From: Collodictyon triciliatum
Lineage: Eukaryota; CRuMs
Reading direction: 5' to 3'
DNA: 27,769 nt
Assembly (NCBI GenBank): GCA_043381765.1
Contig: JBHJMP010000058.1
Span: forward strand, 1 to 27,769
Positions within the stretch are counted from its first letter, which is position 1. Every line of letters begins with the position of its first letter. Below, in pieces: positions 1 to 10,854 of this stretch. The notes beneath the pieces were generated by a model, which saw nothing but the letters and a program-made list of their open reading frames with translations, was not told where the DNA came from and made no database searches. The translations under genes and the position numbers were made by a program.

Positions 1-71
<71 letters not shown>

Positions 72-94
72 CATCATCATCATCATCATCATCA
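1..94. repeat. (ATT)n microsatellite running into (ATC)n
   Basis: About 23 uninterrupted ATT units (1-70) change by a single-base switch to about eight TCA/ATC units (71-94). This is a compound trinucleotide microsatellite at the left edge of the window. A second pure ATT tract occurs at 6723-6818. Predicted peptides across it are low-complexity artefacts. Confidence 0.97.
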
Positions 95-347
95 ATGAGC
101 AATTCGATGCTATGAGAAAGAAAGCCCCGAACTATACTTTTTCTTCAACTTTCCTTTGTTCCTCTTGTCCTTCCATCCTATATAAACCCTATGTGCTGTT
201 CTCTGCTTCCCTGTTGGTCAATACCTCCATCATGATTGCCCATTTGCCTGTCGGCATATCACAGACCCATAAACAGCACTTGCATGACTGTTTTTTTTTT
301 TTTTTACCTCGTCCTTATTCTCCTCCCGATCTACTCAGACGCAGGTT
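95..347. other. Upstream spacer of the phosphodiesterase gene
   Basis: I see no convincing gene here. The stretch is moderately pyrimidine-rich and contains a T15 run at 291-305. It is the likely promoter and 5' leader of the gene beginning at 348, although an additional upstream exon spliced at the AG just before position 345 cannot be excluded. Confidence 0.4.
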
Positions 348-3300
348 ATGAGCCGTGTTGCTCCAAATGCCTCCGATGTTAGTTCCATCCCCATCATCGA
401 TGTCATAGACGTGCAGCCGGAGGAAGAGAAGGTGTTTATCTACAAGACGGTTCACCGTGCTTCGGCCAGAGATCAGTCAGAAAGGTGACTTATACATTCC
501 CATTCTCTCGTGACTCTCATTCCCTCACTCTCCCGCTCTTCATTTCTCACTCTTTGCCTATGTTTTACAAATACAACCACACACACAAAATAGTAACAAT
601 AATAATTAAAAAATATAAAAGTATTGATAATAATAATAATTGATCTACACGCGCTTGTTTGGATTAAACAAAGAAATAACACAGAACACACAAGCATGAA
701 ACACACAAAATTTCTTCCCTCTATTCGATTAAAATATGAAACCCACATACGTAACTAACAATTAAACATTAGTGATGGGCATCTAAGAATTGAAGAGCTA
801 CCGCCCCAGTAAGTTTCCTGATCAATTATTTATGTGAACAAACCACCTGTCTGTGTATTCCTTTTCTGACATCGTCTAACGGGAAAAGGAGGATAAATGA
901 AGTCTACTACCATGGTCCAACAGTGCGACCACATATTGCATTCCATGATATATGCTAAAGAAAATGTTTTCATCATACACTTTTCCCTCTAATGTTTTTT
1001 TTTCTCCCTTTATTCGATTCAAAGTACTTTTCCCTCTAATGCTGACACGCTTTCCATAGCCACACAAACGTCCAAAGTACGCTCAAAGTACCAGGAATTG
1101 AGCCTAAGTAAAAATAAAATCAAAATAAAATCAAAATAAAATCAAAATAAAATCAAAATAAAATCAAAATAAAATCAAAATAAAATCAAAATAAAATCAA
1201 AATAAAATCAAAATAAAATCNNNNNNNNNNNNNNNNNNNNNNNNNNNNNNNNNNNNNNNNNNNNNNNNNNNNNNNNNNNNNNNNNNNNNNNNNNNNNNNN
1301 NNNNNNNNNNNNNNNNNNNNAAAATCAAATCAAAATCAAATCAAAATCAAATCAAAATCAAATCAAAATCAAATCAAAATCAAATCAAAATCAAATCAAA
1401 ATCAAATCAAAATCAAATCAAAATCAAAATCAAAATCAAATCATTACATAATTAAATAATAGTGGATAACAATAAACTGGCCTATTTACTGATAATATAT
1501 GGAAGTAGATAATGTACCAACGAATATACATTTCTTCATGAAAATGTGATATACATCGTGTGAAAATGTGGCTGAAATACATACGGGCTGATGCTATTTG
1601 CATTGTTATGTATGTATATGTTAATAGACCTCGTTCGGTACCTTCTTTGGCTCCAAAAAGAGACATTCCTGCATTTGCTCCGATATCAACAGGTTCTCCA
1701 CCAACAGAGACGTCCATGTACCAGAGCTCTAAACAAAATGTTCGCAAGGTGGAGCAGCCAATACCAATATCCCCGTCTTCTAATTCTATAGAGGAGAAAT
1801 TGTAATGATCAAATCAACAAAAAACTTTTTTAAATAGTATTATCTTTTATCTGTTCGCACAAAGACTCTGTATTTGCCTCCTATTTACCTGCAAATTCAT
1901 AGTGATATATCTCAAAAGAGAGAATCCGTAGAGCGAAAAAACGATACGGAATCAGCCTACATGATGATATTTACACAACACTCTATATCAAATTGGAAAA
2001 AGTAATACATCAGACATCAGCCATTAGTTGACATCAATTACATGATGAATTTAGCCTTGCTTTACTTTAATTTACTTAACTTTATTTCATATATATAAAT
2101 TGACACGCCAACAGATATGGAATCGGAGTCACGGTACTTTCACTTGTCCTTTTGGCATTCAGCGCTGTCGAAGTATCCAGTAAGAGTATACCACAAGCAT
2201 CATTGTTATTTTTCTAATACAGAAACTATAATTCATATATAGCTTGAATAAGAAAATGTCTTCATACATTACCAGTCATTTATTCCGAATTTTTTTAACT
2301 ATAGATTCTGGGAAGAATGGTACACTCCTTCTTGTTTCTTCTGTTTTTCTTGGTATCTTACCATCAAGTTTCATGCTCTATTATGGAAAGAAATTAATAT
2401 CCCACCCGCTTTACCCGTACGGAGTTATGTGTCAGGTAATACACCTGTACACTGTATCTGTTATAACCTGTATCTTTTGAAAAATCTAATGCAACTTTCT
2501 TTTCCTTTTTCGTTCCTTATTATTTTATATTTATTTTAACATTTATTCAATTTAGCTAGATTTTTGAAGAATAACTTACACATTTAAATATGTGCAGAAT
2601 ATATCTATAGCCTCAGTGATGACCATATTCGGATTTTACTCTCATAAAAATCCATCGTTCGAGTATGCTTCATTAATGTGCATTACGAGCCAAAGTTGCT
2701 TCTTTTATCCTTGGTACTTGCCCGTAAGACTTCGAGTGAGTCATTTGTTTTTTGTTTTGTTAGTTTATTCGTAGCTGTTTTGCAAGTCTACCAAACACAT
2801 ATGAATTCTTCTTACTCATACATTTACCCCTTTATTCGATTCTATGTCGCATACATGTACTTATTCCTTTTAAATTATTTATTCTTGGAGTCTCTCCAAT
2901 TTTTTTTATTCCTTCATAATTACAAATTGTGTTTTGAATTTTTTTTTTACATAGATATCTAGCCATTTGATGGCTTCTCTTATCTTAATAGCTCTAATGG
3001 CAACATCTGATGATGTTGAGTGGGGTATAGACATCATTTTACCAGACTTTCTGAATAAAATCATACTTTAAAAGTTGATAAGATGTTTATTTCACATGAA
3101 AAAAACGCAATAATTTACACACACAGATTATAATATCGTCATTCCTATATCGTGTGCTATTGTTGGATCAGTAATTTTGGTGTTCAGAAGTTATGACACT
3201 CTTCTCTTCAATAAGCTATTATCCCAAAAGTTAGTTTCCTATGATTCTAATGGCTAATTTCTTTCGTTCTCTTTTCGGTAGTCTATTAAATCATCAATAA

Positions 3301-6300
3301 CTTATCGTTCCATAATATTATGATTCAGAGTTGGTTTAGCTTTTGGTTAATTTTATTTTATTCCGCTCTCTTCATCTTCTGTATTCAGCCGTGCTCAAGC
3401 CAGGAAGAAACTCGTCAGACAAGCGTCTGTTCCAACAGAAATTGTTTCTCCTCTTGAAACCGCGATTAAACATATAAACGAAATTATCTCTTCATCTGAT
3501 GGTATGTTTTCTATACTGTATCAGAGTCACAGGAATCCTTTCAACATCTCTTCCCTCCAAAATTTTTCTCACAATGTTACTAAAAAAATAATGTTAAATT
3601 AAATTTAATAACAATGTTACTGGGCGATGATTTATCTTCCTAGATGAACATTTTATTGCAAGACTAGAGAATGTTGTAAAACTACTGGGGAAAATGGACC
3701 TTCACGCCCCAACAGCCTTGCTGGATAATCTGTCTAAACATAATGTCGATCCAGAAACAAGAGACTGGCTTAAGAAAGAATTCAGGAACCCACAACAGCT
3801 CGATGAAAATTACCAAATAGCTTCAAGAAGGTTTTTCTTTTGACTACTTTTATCTTTCTCATTTCCTTCATAAATACATCCGAATAGTTTGCTTTTGCTG
3901 AGTCGAACATATAGTTAAACACAAAATTTCCCTTAATATTTGCAGAAGATCGACAAGAAATTCAATATCATTAAACAAGTCTGCCTTGATACGAGTAGAC
4001 GATTTATATCAATTTTTTTCGTAAGATTCATGAAGATCATTCAATTTCCAACTTGTCATCATCAAGGAATTAATGAAATAGTAAATGTTTTATGTTCATT
4101 TACAAAGTTGAATCCAGTACAATTAATTCGTGTTATCCAGGGAAGTTCCGCAACAAATTATCGATTCTTTGGATGACTTGCTCACTGATTGGAATGGCGA
4201 TATTTTCAGGGTAGCAGTCTTAACAAAAGGTTCGTTTTAGATGCATGAATGTTGTTCAATGCGAGCAAACAAGTACGAAGTGGATGCGAGCTAAAGATTA
4301 TTATCGATGCGGAAATAGGAAAACCACTACTTTTTACGGCAGCAGCTGTTTTTCATAAGTACAAAATATGTGAAAATATGGGGCTCAACGTTCAAAAATT
4401 CCTTGCGTTTGTGCGAGAAGTTGAATCAGGATACTTACCGAACACATATCATTCGAGCTCACATGCGGCCGACGTTCTTGTGAGCATAGTACACTTACTG
4501 GAGTGCGAAAAAATATCGCCGTAAGAACGACATTATGTACCTAAAGACTTTCTTAAACACAATACTATATAAAATAATGATTTAAAGGAAAAGTAAAAAA
4601 AAAAATAATTTTTTTTTTAGACCTTATCGTATACTCATGCTATTGTTCTTCTATCACAGAGACCTATCACCGATCGATTTGATGTGCATATTCATCGCAG
4701 CAATAGTACACGACTATGCACACCCAGTAAAAAGAATACCACTATCATAAGTTTTTTTTTTGTTATAATATTCATTCAAAGCTCAATAATTGTACAGTTT
4801 CCAATAGGTATACTTTTTTATTTTCATTAATTATTACAACGTCTAATTGGTGCTTGTTACGCAATTATCAAAAGGCAACAACAAATAATTTTCAGATACA
4901 AATACAATCTACCTTCGCCCTTATATACAACGACAAATCAGTATGTCGATATCATTATCCACAAAAAATCACATCATAAATGGATCATTTGAGTTTTATT
5001 TAATATTATTTTAAAACATAGAAAAATTAGGACCGTTATCTGCATATCCTTTTGACTAAACTAATGACAGCTGTAATTGTAATTCATTCTCTAAATTATC
5101 CCTATAAACAGGTTCTTGAAAACTACCATGTTTCGAAAGCATTCCAGTTATTATCTGCAGAGAAACTTAATTTTCTTGCTGATCTATACCCTGCAGAGTA
5201 ATTTGATTCATATAATAACCAATATTACGCTCATATCACCGAAGGGCATTGTCATGATAATTGAAACGAATTTATTCGTCCGACTCATGTTATACATGCA
5301 ATTTTTTAAAATTTTACTGAGAAAAGTTATCAAAAGAAAACAAAAGAAAACAAAAGAAAACAAAAGAAAACAAAAGAAAACAAAAGAAAACAAAAGAAAA
5401 CAAAAGAAAACAAAAGAAAACAAAAGAAAACAAAAGAAAACAAAAGAAGGTGAAGGTAACCAAACACACTACATGTTTGAAATTAAGATATTTATTCATT
5501 ATCTTGAATTGCCTACCAGGCAGAGATTTATTCGAGATACCGTCATAAGTTTGGTACTTAGCACAGACATGAGTCTGCACTTTGAGTATGTGAACCAGTT
5601 CAAAGCCAAGATTGCAACAGAAAGTATGCCTACAAAATCAATTTTTATCACAAATGACATTCACAATACATAGCTCCGTCATGATTTAAGGAAACACTGA
5701 TTAACCTGTCACATAACCACTCCTATATTTTCTCCTTCGTTTCTCTCTTATTTCGTTATTCTCATTTTCACCCGATCAATGTCCTATTCAATTGCAACGC
5801 AGAATTCGACCTTAATACAAGAGAAAATAAGATTCTGCTTCTACAAATGGCTATCAAGTGTGCCGATGCTGGTCACATGACAAAGTGTCTTCCTTTGCAC
5901 CTGCGATGGTCGATTGGTGTGACTGAGGAATTTTATAATCAGGTTTAGCAAACATAACTCTTACGTTAAAGAAAAAAAAACGCTTTGAAACCAAACCAAA
6001 CCAAACCAAACCAAACCAAACCAAACCAAACCAAACCAAACCAAACCAAACCAAACCAAACCAAACCAAACCAAACCAAACCAAACCAACCTACATTCCA
6101 ATCAACTTTTTATACACATATCACATGCACCCAAATACACATAACTTACATCTTTTGGAGGTATCGCGAAAGCCAAAAAATTTATGAGATTAGAATTGTA
6201 TACACCTCAGGCTTTCCATTACAGCCCATTCATAGGTGCTGCGTGAATATGTTTAATCGAACTATTTCATAATGATTTCTATGTAATTATCACATAGGGG

Positions 6301-6721
6301 GACGAGGAAGAAAGACGCGGACTTCAGCGGTCGCCTTTTATGAATCGCAATGACGAACAAGTGCCCCGGAGCCAAATAGGGTTCGCCTTCTATTCCTTTC
6401 TCAAGCAACGTGCATAAGCAAGACATGTAGTGATTGTCTGAGTCCTCCTCCCCTTCGCCTGCTATCTCCATCGTTACCTGAGTGGCATTATAGTAGACTA
6501 ATTTATATGCAACGCAAAGATTCCTATCATTTCTCGTACACCCCATGATGAAAGCGTGGGTAACCTTTGCGGGAGACTCTATGTCTCTGATGGCCTCCTT
6601 GGAATACAACTTAAATCGATGGAAAGACTTGCAAGAACAGGGGAAGTTACGATTGGCAGACGTTCAAGGTTTTTCTTGGCTCTATTCTTGTTTTGCATGA
6701 AAATGAACATCAAAACGGAAC

Positions 6722-6820
<99 letters not shown>

Positions 6821-7248
6821 AAAACAACCGAATAGAGAAATTTTTTTTTTCAAGTACATAAATACAGCCACACACAAACCAATCACAAACGCATTGATAT
6901 CTCTGCCTTGGCTTTTGATTTCCCTGAAAAACAAAATAACAAAATAACAAAATAACAAAAAACAAAAAACAAAAAACAAAAAACAAAAAACAAAAAACAA
7001 AAAACAAAAAACAAAAAACAAAAAAAACAAAAAAACCCATAAAAGCAACAGAAGATAAATAACAAAACCGGAAAATAATCAAACAAATGTCAGAAAAGTC
7101 CAAAATAACAAGAAAATCAATGACTCACAATCACTGAGTAGATATGTTGGCGAGTCTCCCTCCAACCAAGAAAGTCCCCAGAGGCCTTCTCCCATCCCCC
7201 TCATTTCTTCAGCTGGACTCCAACTCCGACCTGCCCAAGCGTGCGTGA
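348..7248 (+). CDS. Transmembrane class I 3',5'-cyclic-nucleotide phosphodiesterase (20 exons)
   Basis: Hydrolyses cAMP and/or cGMP to the 5' monophosphate; specificity is not readable here. Inferred exons: 348-484, 1628-1801, 2115-2179, 2305-2435, 2598-2723, 2955-3024, 3127-3229, 3389-3501, 3644-3830, 3946-4020, 4141-4229, 4319-4520, 4621-4726, 4875-4940, 5112-5197, 5520-5623, 5803-5942, 6298-6380, 6520-6668, 7139-7248 (771 aa). A Ser/Pro-rich N-terminus is followed by about five hydrophobic segments (residues 104-260), a charged linker, then the PDEase I domain (about 405-720). Visible motifs: YHSSSHAADV (first metal/catalytic histidines), HDYAHP, TTNNF, FALIYNDKSVLENYH, STDMSLHF, MAIKCADAGH (distal Asp) and QRSPFMNR. 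The usual HPG reads HPA. The last exon is the least certain: without it the frame stops at 6698-6700. Exon 5 could also end at 2735. The start codon is provisional. Confidence 0.85.
1111..1440. repeat. Two related 11-bp minisatellites around a 100-N gap, in PDE intron 1
   Basis: Before the gap (1111-1220) the unit is AAAATAAAATC. After the gap (1321 to about 1428) it is AAAATCAAATC, differing by one A-to-C change, and it ends in irregular copies by 1440. The N run is exactly 100 bases (1221-1320), typical of a placeholder of unknown length. The array lies in the first intron of the phosphodiesterase gene. Confidence 0.95.
5331..5447. repeat. (CAAAAGAAAA)n decanucleotide array in a PDE intron
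   Basis: About 11.5 nearly perfect copies of a 10-bp purine-rich unit lie between exons 15 and 16. The predicted KENKRKQKKT peptide across it is a repeat artefact. The spliced phosphodiesterase frame skips it, joining 5197 to 5520. Confidence 0.95.
5988..6089. repeat. (CCAAA)n pentanucleotide array in a PDE intron
   Basis: About 20 perfect CCAAA units lie in the intron between exons 17 and 18. The KPNQT and WFGLV peptides predicted across it are repeat artefacts. It is internal and intronic, so it is not a telomere. Confidence 0.96.
6723..6818. repeat. (ATT)32 microsatellite
   Basis: A pure ATT tract of about 32 units lies in the proposed last intron of the phosphodiesterase gene. It generates poly-I, poly-L and poly-N pseudo-peptides on the two strands. 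Confidence 0.97.
6928..7036. repeat. (AAAATAAC)n grading into (CAAAAAA)n
   Basis: Three 8-bp AAAATAAC-type units are followed by about ten 7-bp CAAAAAA units and a purer A-rich end. The tract is in the same proposed last intron of the phosphodiesterase gene. Confidence 0.93.
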
Positions 7249-7725
7249 CCTCCCATACTTTGTCACGGGTCTCTGCAACCTCGCCAGGATTTGCAGAAGG
7301 AAAAGAAAAGAAAAGAAAAGAAAAGAAAAGAAAAGAAAAGAAAAGAAAAGAAAAGAAAAGAAAAGAAAAGAAAAAAAGGGACAGGTTGTGGCTTTCAACA
7401 CATCACTGGGTAAACAAGGTGCACTCATCCCAGGGTCTCACTTTGCGAAATCACATCAAAAGCCTACCACTGCCCCCGAATTTGCTTTATATCACCCCCT
7501 CTTTCAATTATGTAATTCAACTCTCATTACCGAAAAAACCCCTTACATAGACTGAACCTTTTTCTATTTTGAAGAAGCTTTATGCTGTCAGTAACATCCT
7601 CACAGTCACCCAGGGACGAATAAAACGAGTATGCTTTTCGGTTTGTTTCGTTTATGAAATAATCACATTTGACTTCCAAGTGATGAGTGCTATGGTGGTG
7701 GGAGGGCGTATGGAGTGGAAAGGCA
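7249..7725. other. Spacer between the converging PDE and RSPH9 genes, with (AAAAG)n
   Basis: This spacer lies between the 3' ends of two convergent genes. Positions 7299-7373 hold about 15 AAAAG units. The flanks (7249-7298 and 7378-7550) are less AT-rich than typical introns here, but I find no spliceable frame that continues the phosphodiesterase. They are probably 3' untranslated sequence. Confidence 0.6.
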
Positions 7726-9225
7726 TTACAGCATAAAGGCAAGGTCGTTGTTTTTCTCGCCAGTGCCAAAGTAGACATATCCGTGCCTGTTTGTGCCAGA
7801 TATGTGAAAGGCGACGGAGCCGGGCCAGTGACCGTTCGTGAGGATTGCGAGGCCCTGACCAGGTTCGTACAGGAGGGACCAGGCACCTAGTGGAATAGGT
7901 CTCGGTTGAGTGTGAGGGAATTGTTAGTCCGCCAGGATGTAGGAACCCGTCAGGAACGAGGGAAAAGTAAGAAAATAAATAATGACACAGAGGCTCATGC
8001 AAACCGTTTGGGAGGTCCTCAGAGATATTGTCCAGAAAGTCGATGCTCTTGACAAGGCCTTCTAATTCAAAGTCAAGCAGAGTTTTTTGCTTGATAGTCT
8101 TCGGGACACGAAGGTGGGAGTAGTTCTGTAGTTTATCCGATGATGCAGCAGGCAATCCTGATTTATAATTCATGTATTAACCATATTTGCTTCGCAGTTT
8201 GTCTTTGAGTATAGAGCAATTATATATGACAAATGATTTTTTTTTGGAATATGAAACTCGTGCTTAAATGAGGAATACAGTATATACGATGTTTTTTTTC
8301 TTTTCATATCTATAATAAAATAAAAACACACCGGAAAAAGTTTTGTTGAGGTTGATTTCATGAGAGGCTGATAGCACATATGCTCCTCGTGGGGCAATGG
8401 CAGTGTCATGGTCGATTCCGGCAATAGCAACGGAGAGGCGCTTCTCTTCTTTGACTCGCACAGTGTTTTTGGTATCTTCCTCCTCAACAGGCTCGTCATC
8501 TTCAGGTGCTTTTTCTTCGTCGTCTTTCTCTGCCACTTTCTCTGCAGCGGCTTGCGGCTCATCCACTATGGGTTAAAAGTCTTAGCGAATGGCGATGACT
8601 TCACAGGGATTGTGTGCATTTCTTTTTTGTCTTCACAGACTTGCTAGGATGATTTGACATATGAAATGACATATTGATGTATAAAACACTGTGTTTGAAG
8701 TTTCATACCTTTCTCGTCTTCGGCGATTGGCCGGGTTAGTTTGTACTCAAAGGCTGGATCGCCTTGGAAGCGGCCGGAAATCAATCCAACCAACTTTGCA
8801 GTTTCTGCGTCGACGTCGGGAAGCTGAGCCCAGGAAACTCCATCGTGGCTGAGAGACACGAAAAAACAAAGTAGATGAGAGATTTATAGCAGATCGTGCA
8901 AACATTTCATAGCGAAGTTTTTCTGGGACATACGAAAAGAAAGTAAAGAAATCTGTAGAAAAGAAAAGAAAAAAGGAAAAGAAAAAAGAAACCTGTAGAA
9001 GGACTTTCGCTTAAAGTCTGAGAGTGAACCTTGGATTCCCTGTGCGATGAGATAGTCGGAGGCGATTCCAAAGATCTTGCCCCAAAAAATGACTCTGGCA
9101 AAACGGCCATTCCGCTTCAACTGCAGCAAAGATGATTGAAGCACAGCCTTTTCGTTGAGAGAAAGAGTAATTCCCGAGCGGTTTTGCACATAGGTGAGGC
9201 TCGTCAAAAAGTCTTCCACGTCCAT
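7726..9225 (-). CDS. RSPH9: Radial spoke head protein 9 homologue (5 exons)
   Basis: A component of the radial-spoke head in motile 9+2 axonemes, where spokes relay signals between the central pair and dynein arms. Exons in transcript order: 9225-8993, 8848-8709, 8565-8332, 8157-8005, 7886-7726, giving 306 aa. Family landmarks in order: VIFWGKIFGIASDYLIAQG near the N-terminus, GRFQGDPAFEYKLTRP, AIAPRGAYVL, NKTFSGL, DFLDNISEDLPNGAWSL and the C-terminal GYVYFGTGEKNNDLAFML just before TAA. The start at 9225 matches the family N-terminus. The protein is about 30 residues longer than human RSPH9, mainly through an Ala/Glu/Asp-rich insert at the beginning of exon 3 (8565 to about 8466). All introns are GT-AG (118-174 nt); intron 4 uses a GTTTGC donor. 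Confidence 0.93.
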
Positions 9226-9422
9226 CCTTATGTTCCTAAGTGCACTCTTTATTATTATTATTATTTGGTTTCTTCTTCCTGTTTCCTGACTTTGCTTACG
9301 CGCTCCTTCTTTCTCCAAGGAATGAACAGATGAATCGAAAATAAAAAAAAAAGAAAAGCTAGTGAGACGAAAAAGAACAAAGAGAGTCGCGAGACAAACA
9401 TTACAATGAACAAACTGCCTTC
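9226..9422. promoter_or_regulatory. Putative promoter and 5' leader of RSPH9
   Basis: This is the short AT/GA-rich stretch upstream of the RSPH9 start. It contains five ATT units (about 9249-9264) and an A-rich tract (9337-9360). No specific transcription-factor site is recognised. If the plus-strand candidate at 9423 is real, the region would be a bidirectional promoter. Confidence 0.3.
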
Positions 9423-9909
9423 ATGGAACATGCCAAGCTGGTTTTAGAGTTGAGACGTCCGGTGCTCAACTACAAACGTGGCGCTTTTCTTCCATGGACG
9501 CACGATTATTGTGGTTCGGCTGTCCAGTATTATTCTGATTCATTTGTTTGATCAGTAAAGCTCAACAGCAACAAATGGACAACCGTTACTTTCCGTTTTG
9601 AGTCTAATACGGATATTCGACGACAAATAGAATGTGGAAATTATACCTGTCCAATTTTGAGCTGCATCCGATGCCCCTATGTGCCAAATGCTTCCGTACC
9701 ACCTTTTGTTTTTTGTTTTTTTTAAAAATTGGTATATTTATCCATAGTGAGTGTCCTGAGCTGCAAGAGGAACTCTGTTTATGCGGCCTGACCAAGCAGA
9801 AAACGTAAGAGAACTCGTTATGGAGTTGCGCTTGGGCTGCAGAAGTACTTGCAAAGAGATGGGACTGACCTACTCTGGAACCCCACCGAGCTCAACACAC
9901 TTTTTGTAG
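9423..9909 (+). CDS. Possible small cysteine-rich protein (tentative, 4 exons)
   Basis: The function is not recognised. Base composition becomes coding-like on the plus strand. One frame can be threaded through 9423-9545, 9603-9695, 9752-9804 and 9843-9909 using GT-AG junctions in matching phase. It encodes MEHAKLVLELRRPVLN at the start and a cysteine cluster: ECGNYTCPILSCIRCP, then CPELQEELCLCGLTK. The spacing loosely recalls NFX1-type zinc fingers but lacks their histidines. The last two introns would be only 56 and 38 nt, shorter than most here, and the final exon would overlap the antisense ARH1 exon. The open frame also extends upstream of 9423 to about 9372. It could equally be a decayed gene, or chance openness near GC-rich sequence. 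Confidence 0.25.
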
Positions 9910-10854
9910 AGTGCCTTCCCTGACGCTCTGAGGCGGTCAAGATATTCCAGTCTCTGATAGTGATTCAGTGGGATGCTGGAGAAAAATCATATTTAAGCCA
10001 CTACAACAATTGTGATTAAACATCAAATCTTTTCTTCTATTATTATTTATAATTATTTTTTACATACAAATGGACTGGTGGACAATGACAAAATCATTTG
10101 GGCTATGTGTAGAAAAAACAGGTGAAGGAAAAATCAATCCCCCACACAGATGCTAATTGTCAAGGGATTATGCTAAAAGTGTTATCGTAGAATATGGTAA
10201 GAAAAACCTTTCGAGCCCGTAGACAAGACCCCACCAAGCGGCACCAATACTGGCAGTGGAATCACTGTCCCCGCCTATAATATATGTTTATGTGAAAATG
10301 ACACCAACAATAATGATTTGGGAATTATTCGGTTGAAAGTAACTGTGAAACTGCAATACCATGAAGCGCACCACGGCAAAGGAACTCCTCCCAAGAACCA
10401 TTTGCACCTAACATAGCATCATACTACGAGCATTTTAGATATCTGGGATGTAATAAATTTGAAATTCTAAAGACGAATACATACAGCTATGATAACTGAA
10501 TCATCCCCGCTAGCGCCACCCCATCCCTAGAAGATATAATAAAAAATAAGTAAATTAAATGAAAAGAAAAGAATTTTTTTTGTTTGTAAACCAATATTTT
10601 TTTTTGTAGATAACCCATCAAGGTTCTACATTGTAATAAAAAAAAATTTTGTATACACAAAAACCGATTCTTATACAGTATTAACCAATCGACAAAACCA
10701 TCATCCGCTTTTTGCTATTCATTCACAAAGAAACTCAAAGTTCAAATGAAAATGCACATCGTAGGAGATGGACTTGTAATATGCTTCACGTTCAGAAATG
10801 CCAAAAGGGTAGGATAAGTCGGTTGTGTCTCACTTTGTGCAATCTTCCTTAATT
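9870..10854 (-). CDS. ADP-ribosylhydrolase, ARH1 (ADPRH) family, C-terminal part
   Basis: Members remove mono-ADP-ribose from arginine side chains, using a binuclear Mg centre. Exons in transcript order: about 10828 (or 10854)-10758, 10526-10485, 10423-10360, 10274-10208, 9975-9870. The protein reads FGISEREAYYKSISYD, GWGGASGDDSVIIA, YDAMLGANGSWEEF, then the metal-site signature GGDSDSTASIGAAWWG, LVYGLE, and a terminal NHYQRLEYLDRLRASGKALY before TAG. This follows the ARH1 C-terminal half segment by segment. The N-terminal half, including the other metal-binding acidic motif, was not found. It may lie in the gap at 11329-11963 or be lost. A minus-strand GTAAGT donor at 11096 could close an upstream exon. 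Near 10807 two adjacent frames both resemble the family (see findings), so a one-base error or a decayed copy is possible. Confidence 0.8.

Noticed and set aside
1111-1440. CRISPR-like array of regular repeats
   Set aside because: The units are contiguous 11-mers without unique spacers, in a eukaryotic intron.
1436-1805. Antisense frame opposite PDE exon 2
   Set aside because: It is a shadow; the plus-strand frame splices in phase to exons 1 and 3 and leads into the hydrophobic segments.
5988-6089. Interstitial telomere made of CCAAA units
   Set aside because: The unit is not a known telomere repeat and the array is one of many unrelated simple repeats inside introns.
5985-6272. Open frame encoding repeated KPNQT peptides
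   Set aside because: It is a (CCAAA)n array inside a phosphodiesterase intron; any period-5 repeat without stops stays open on both strands.
6693-6947. Poly-isoleucine, poly-leucine and poly-asparagine frames
   Set aside because: They are readings of the (ATT)32 microsatellite in the three phases and two strands, with no flanking coding sequence.
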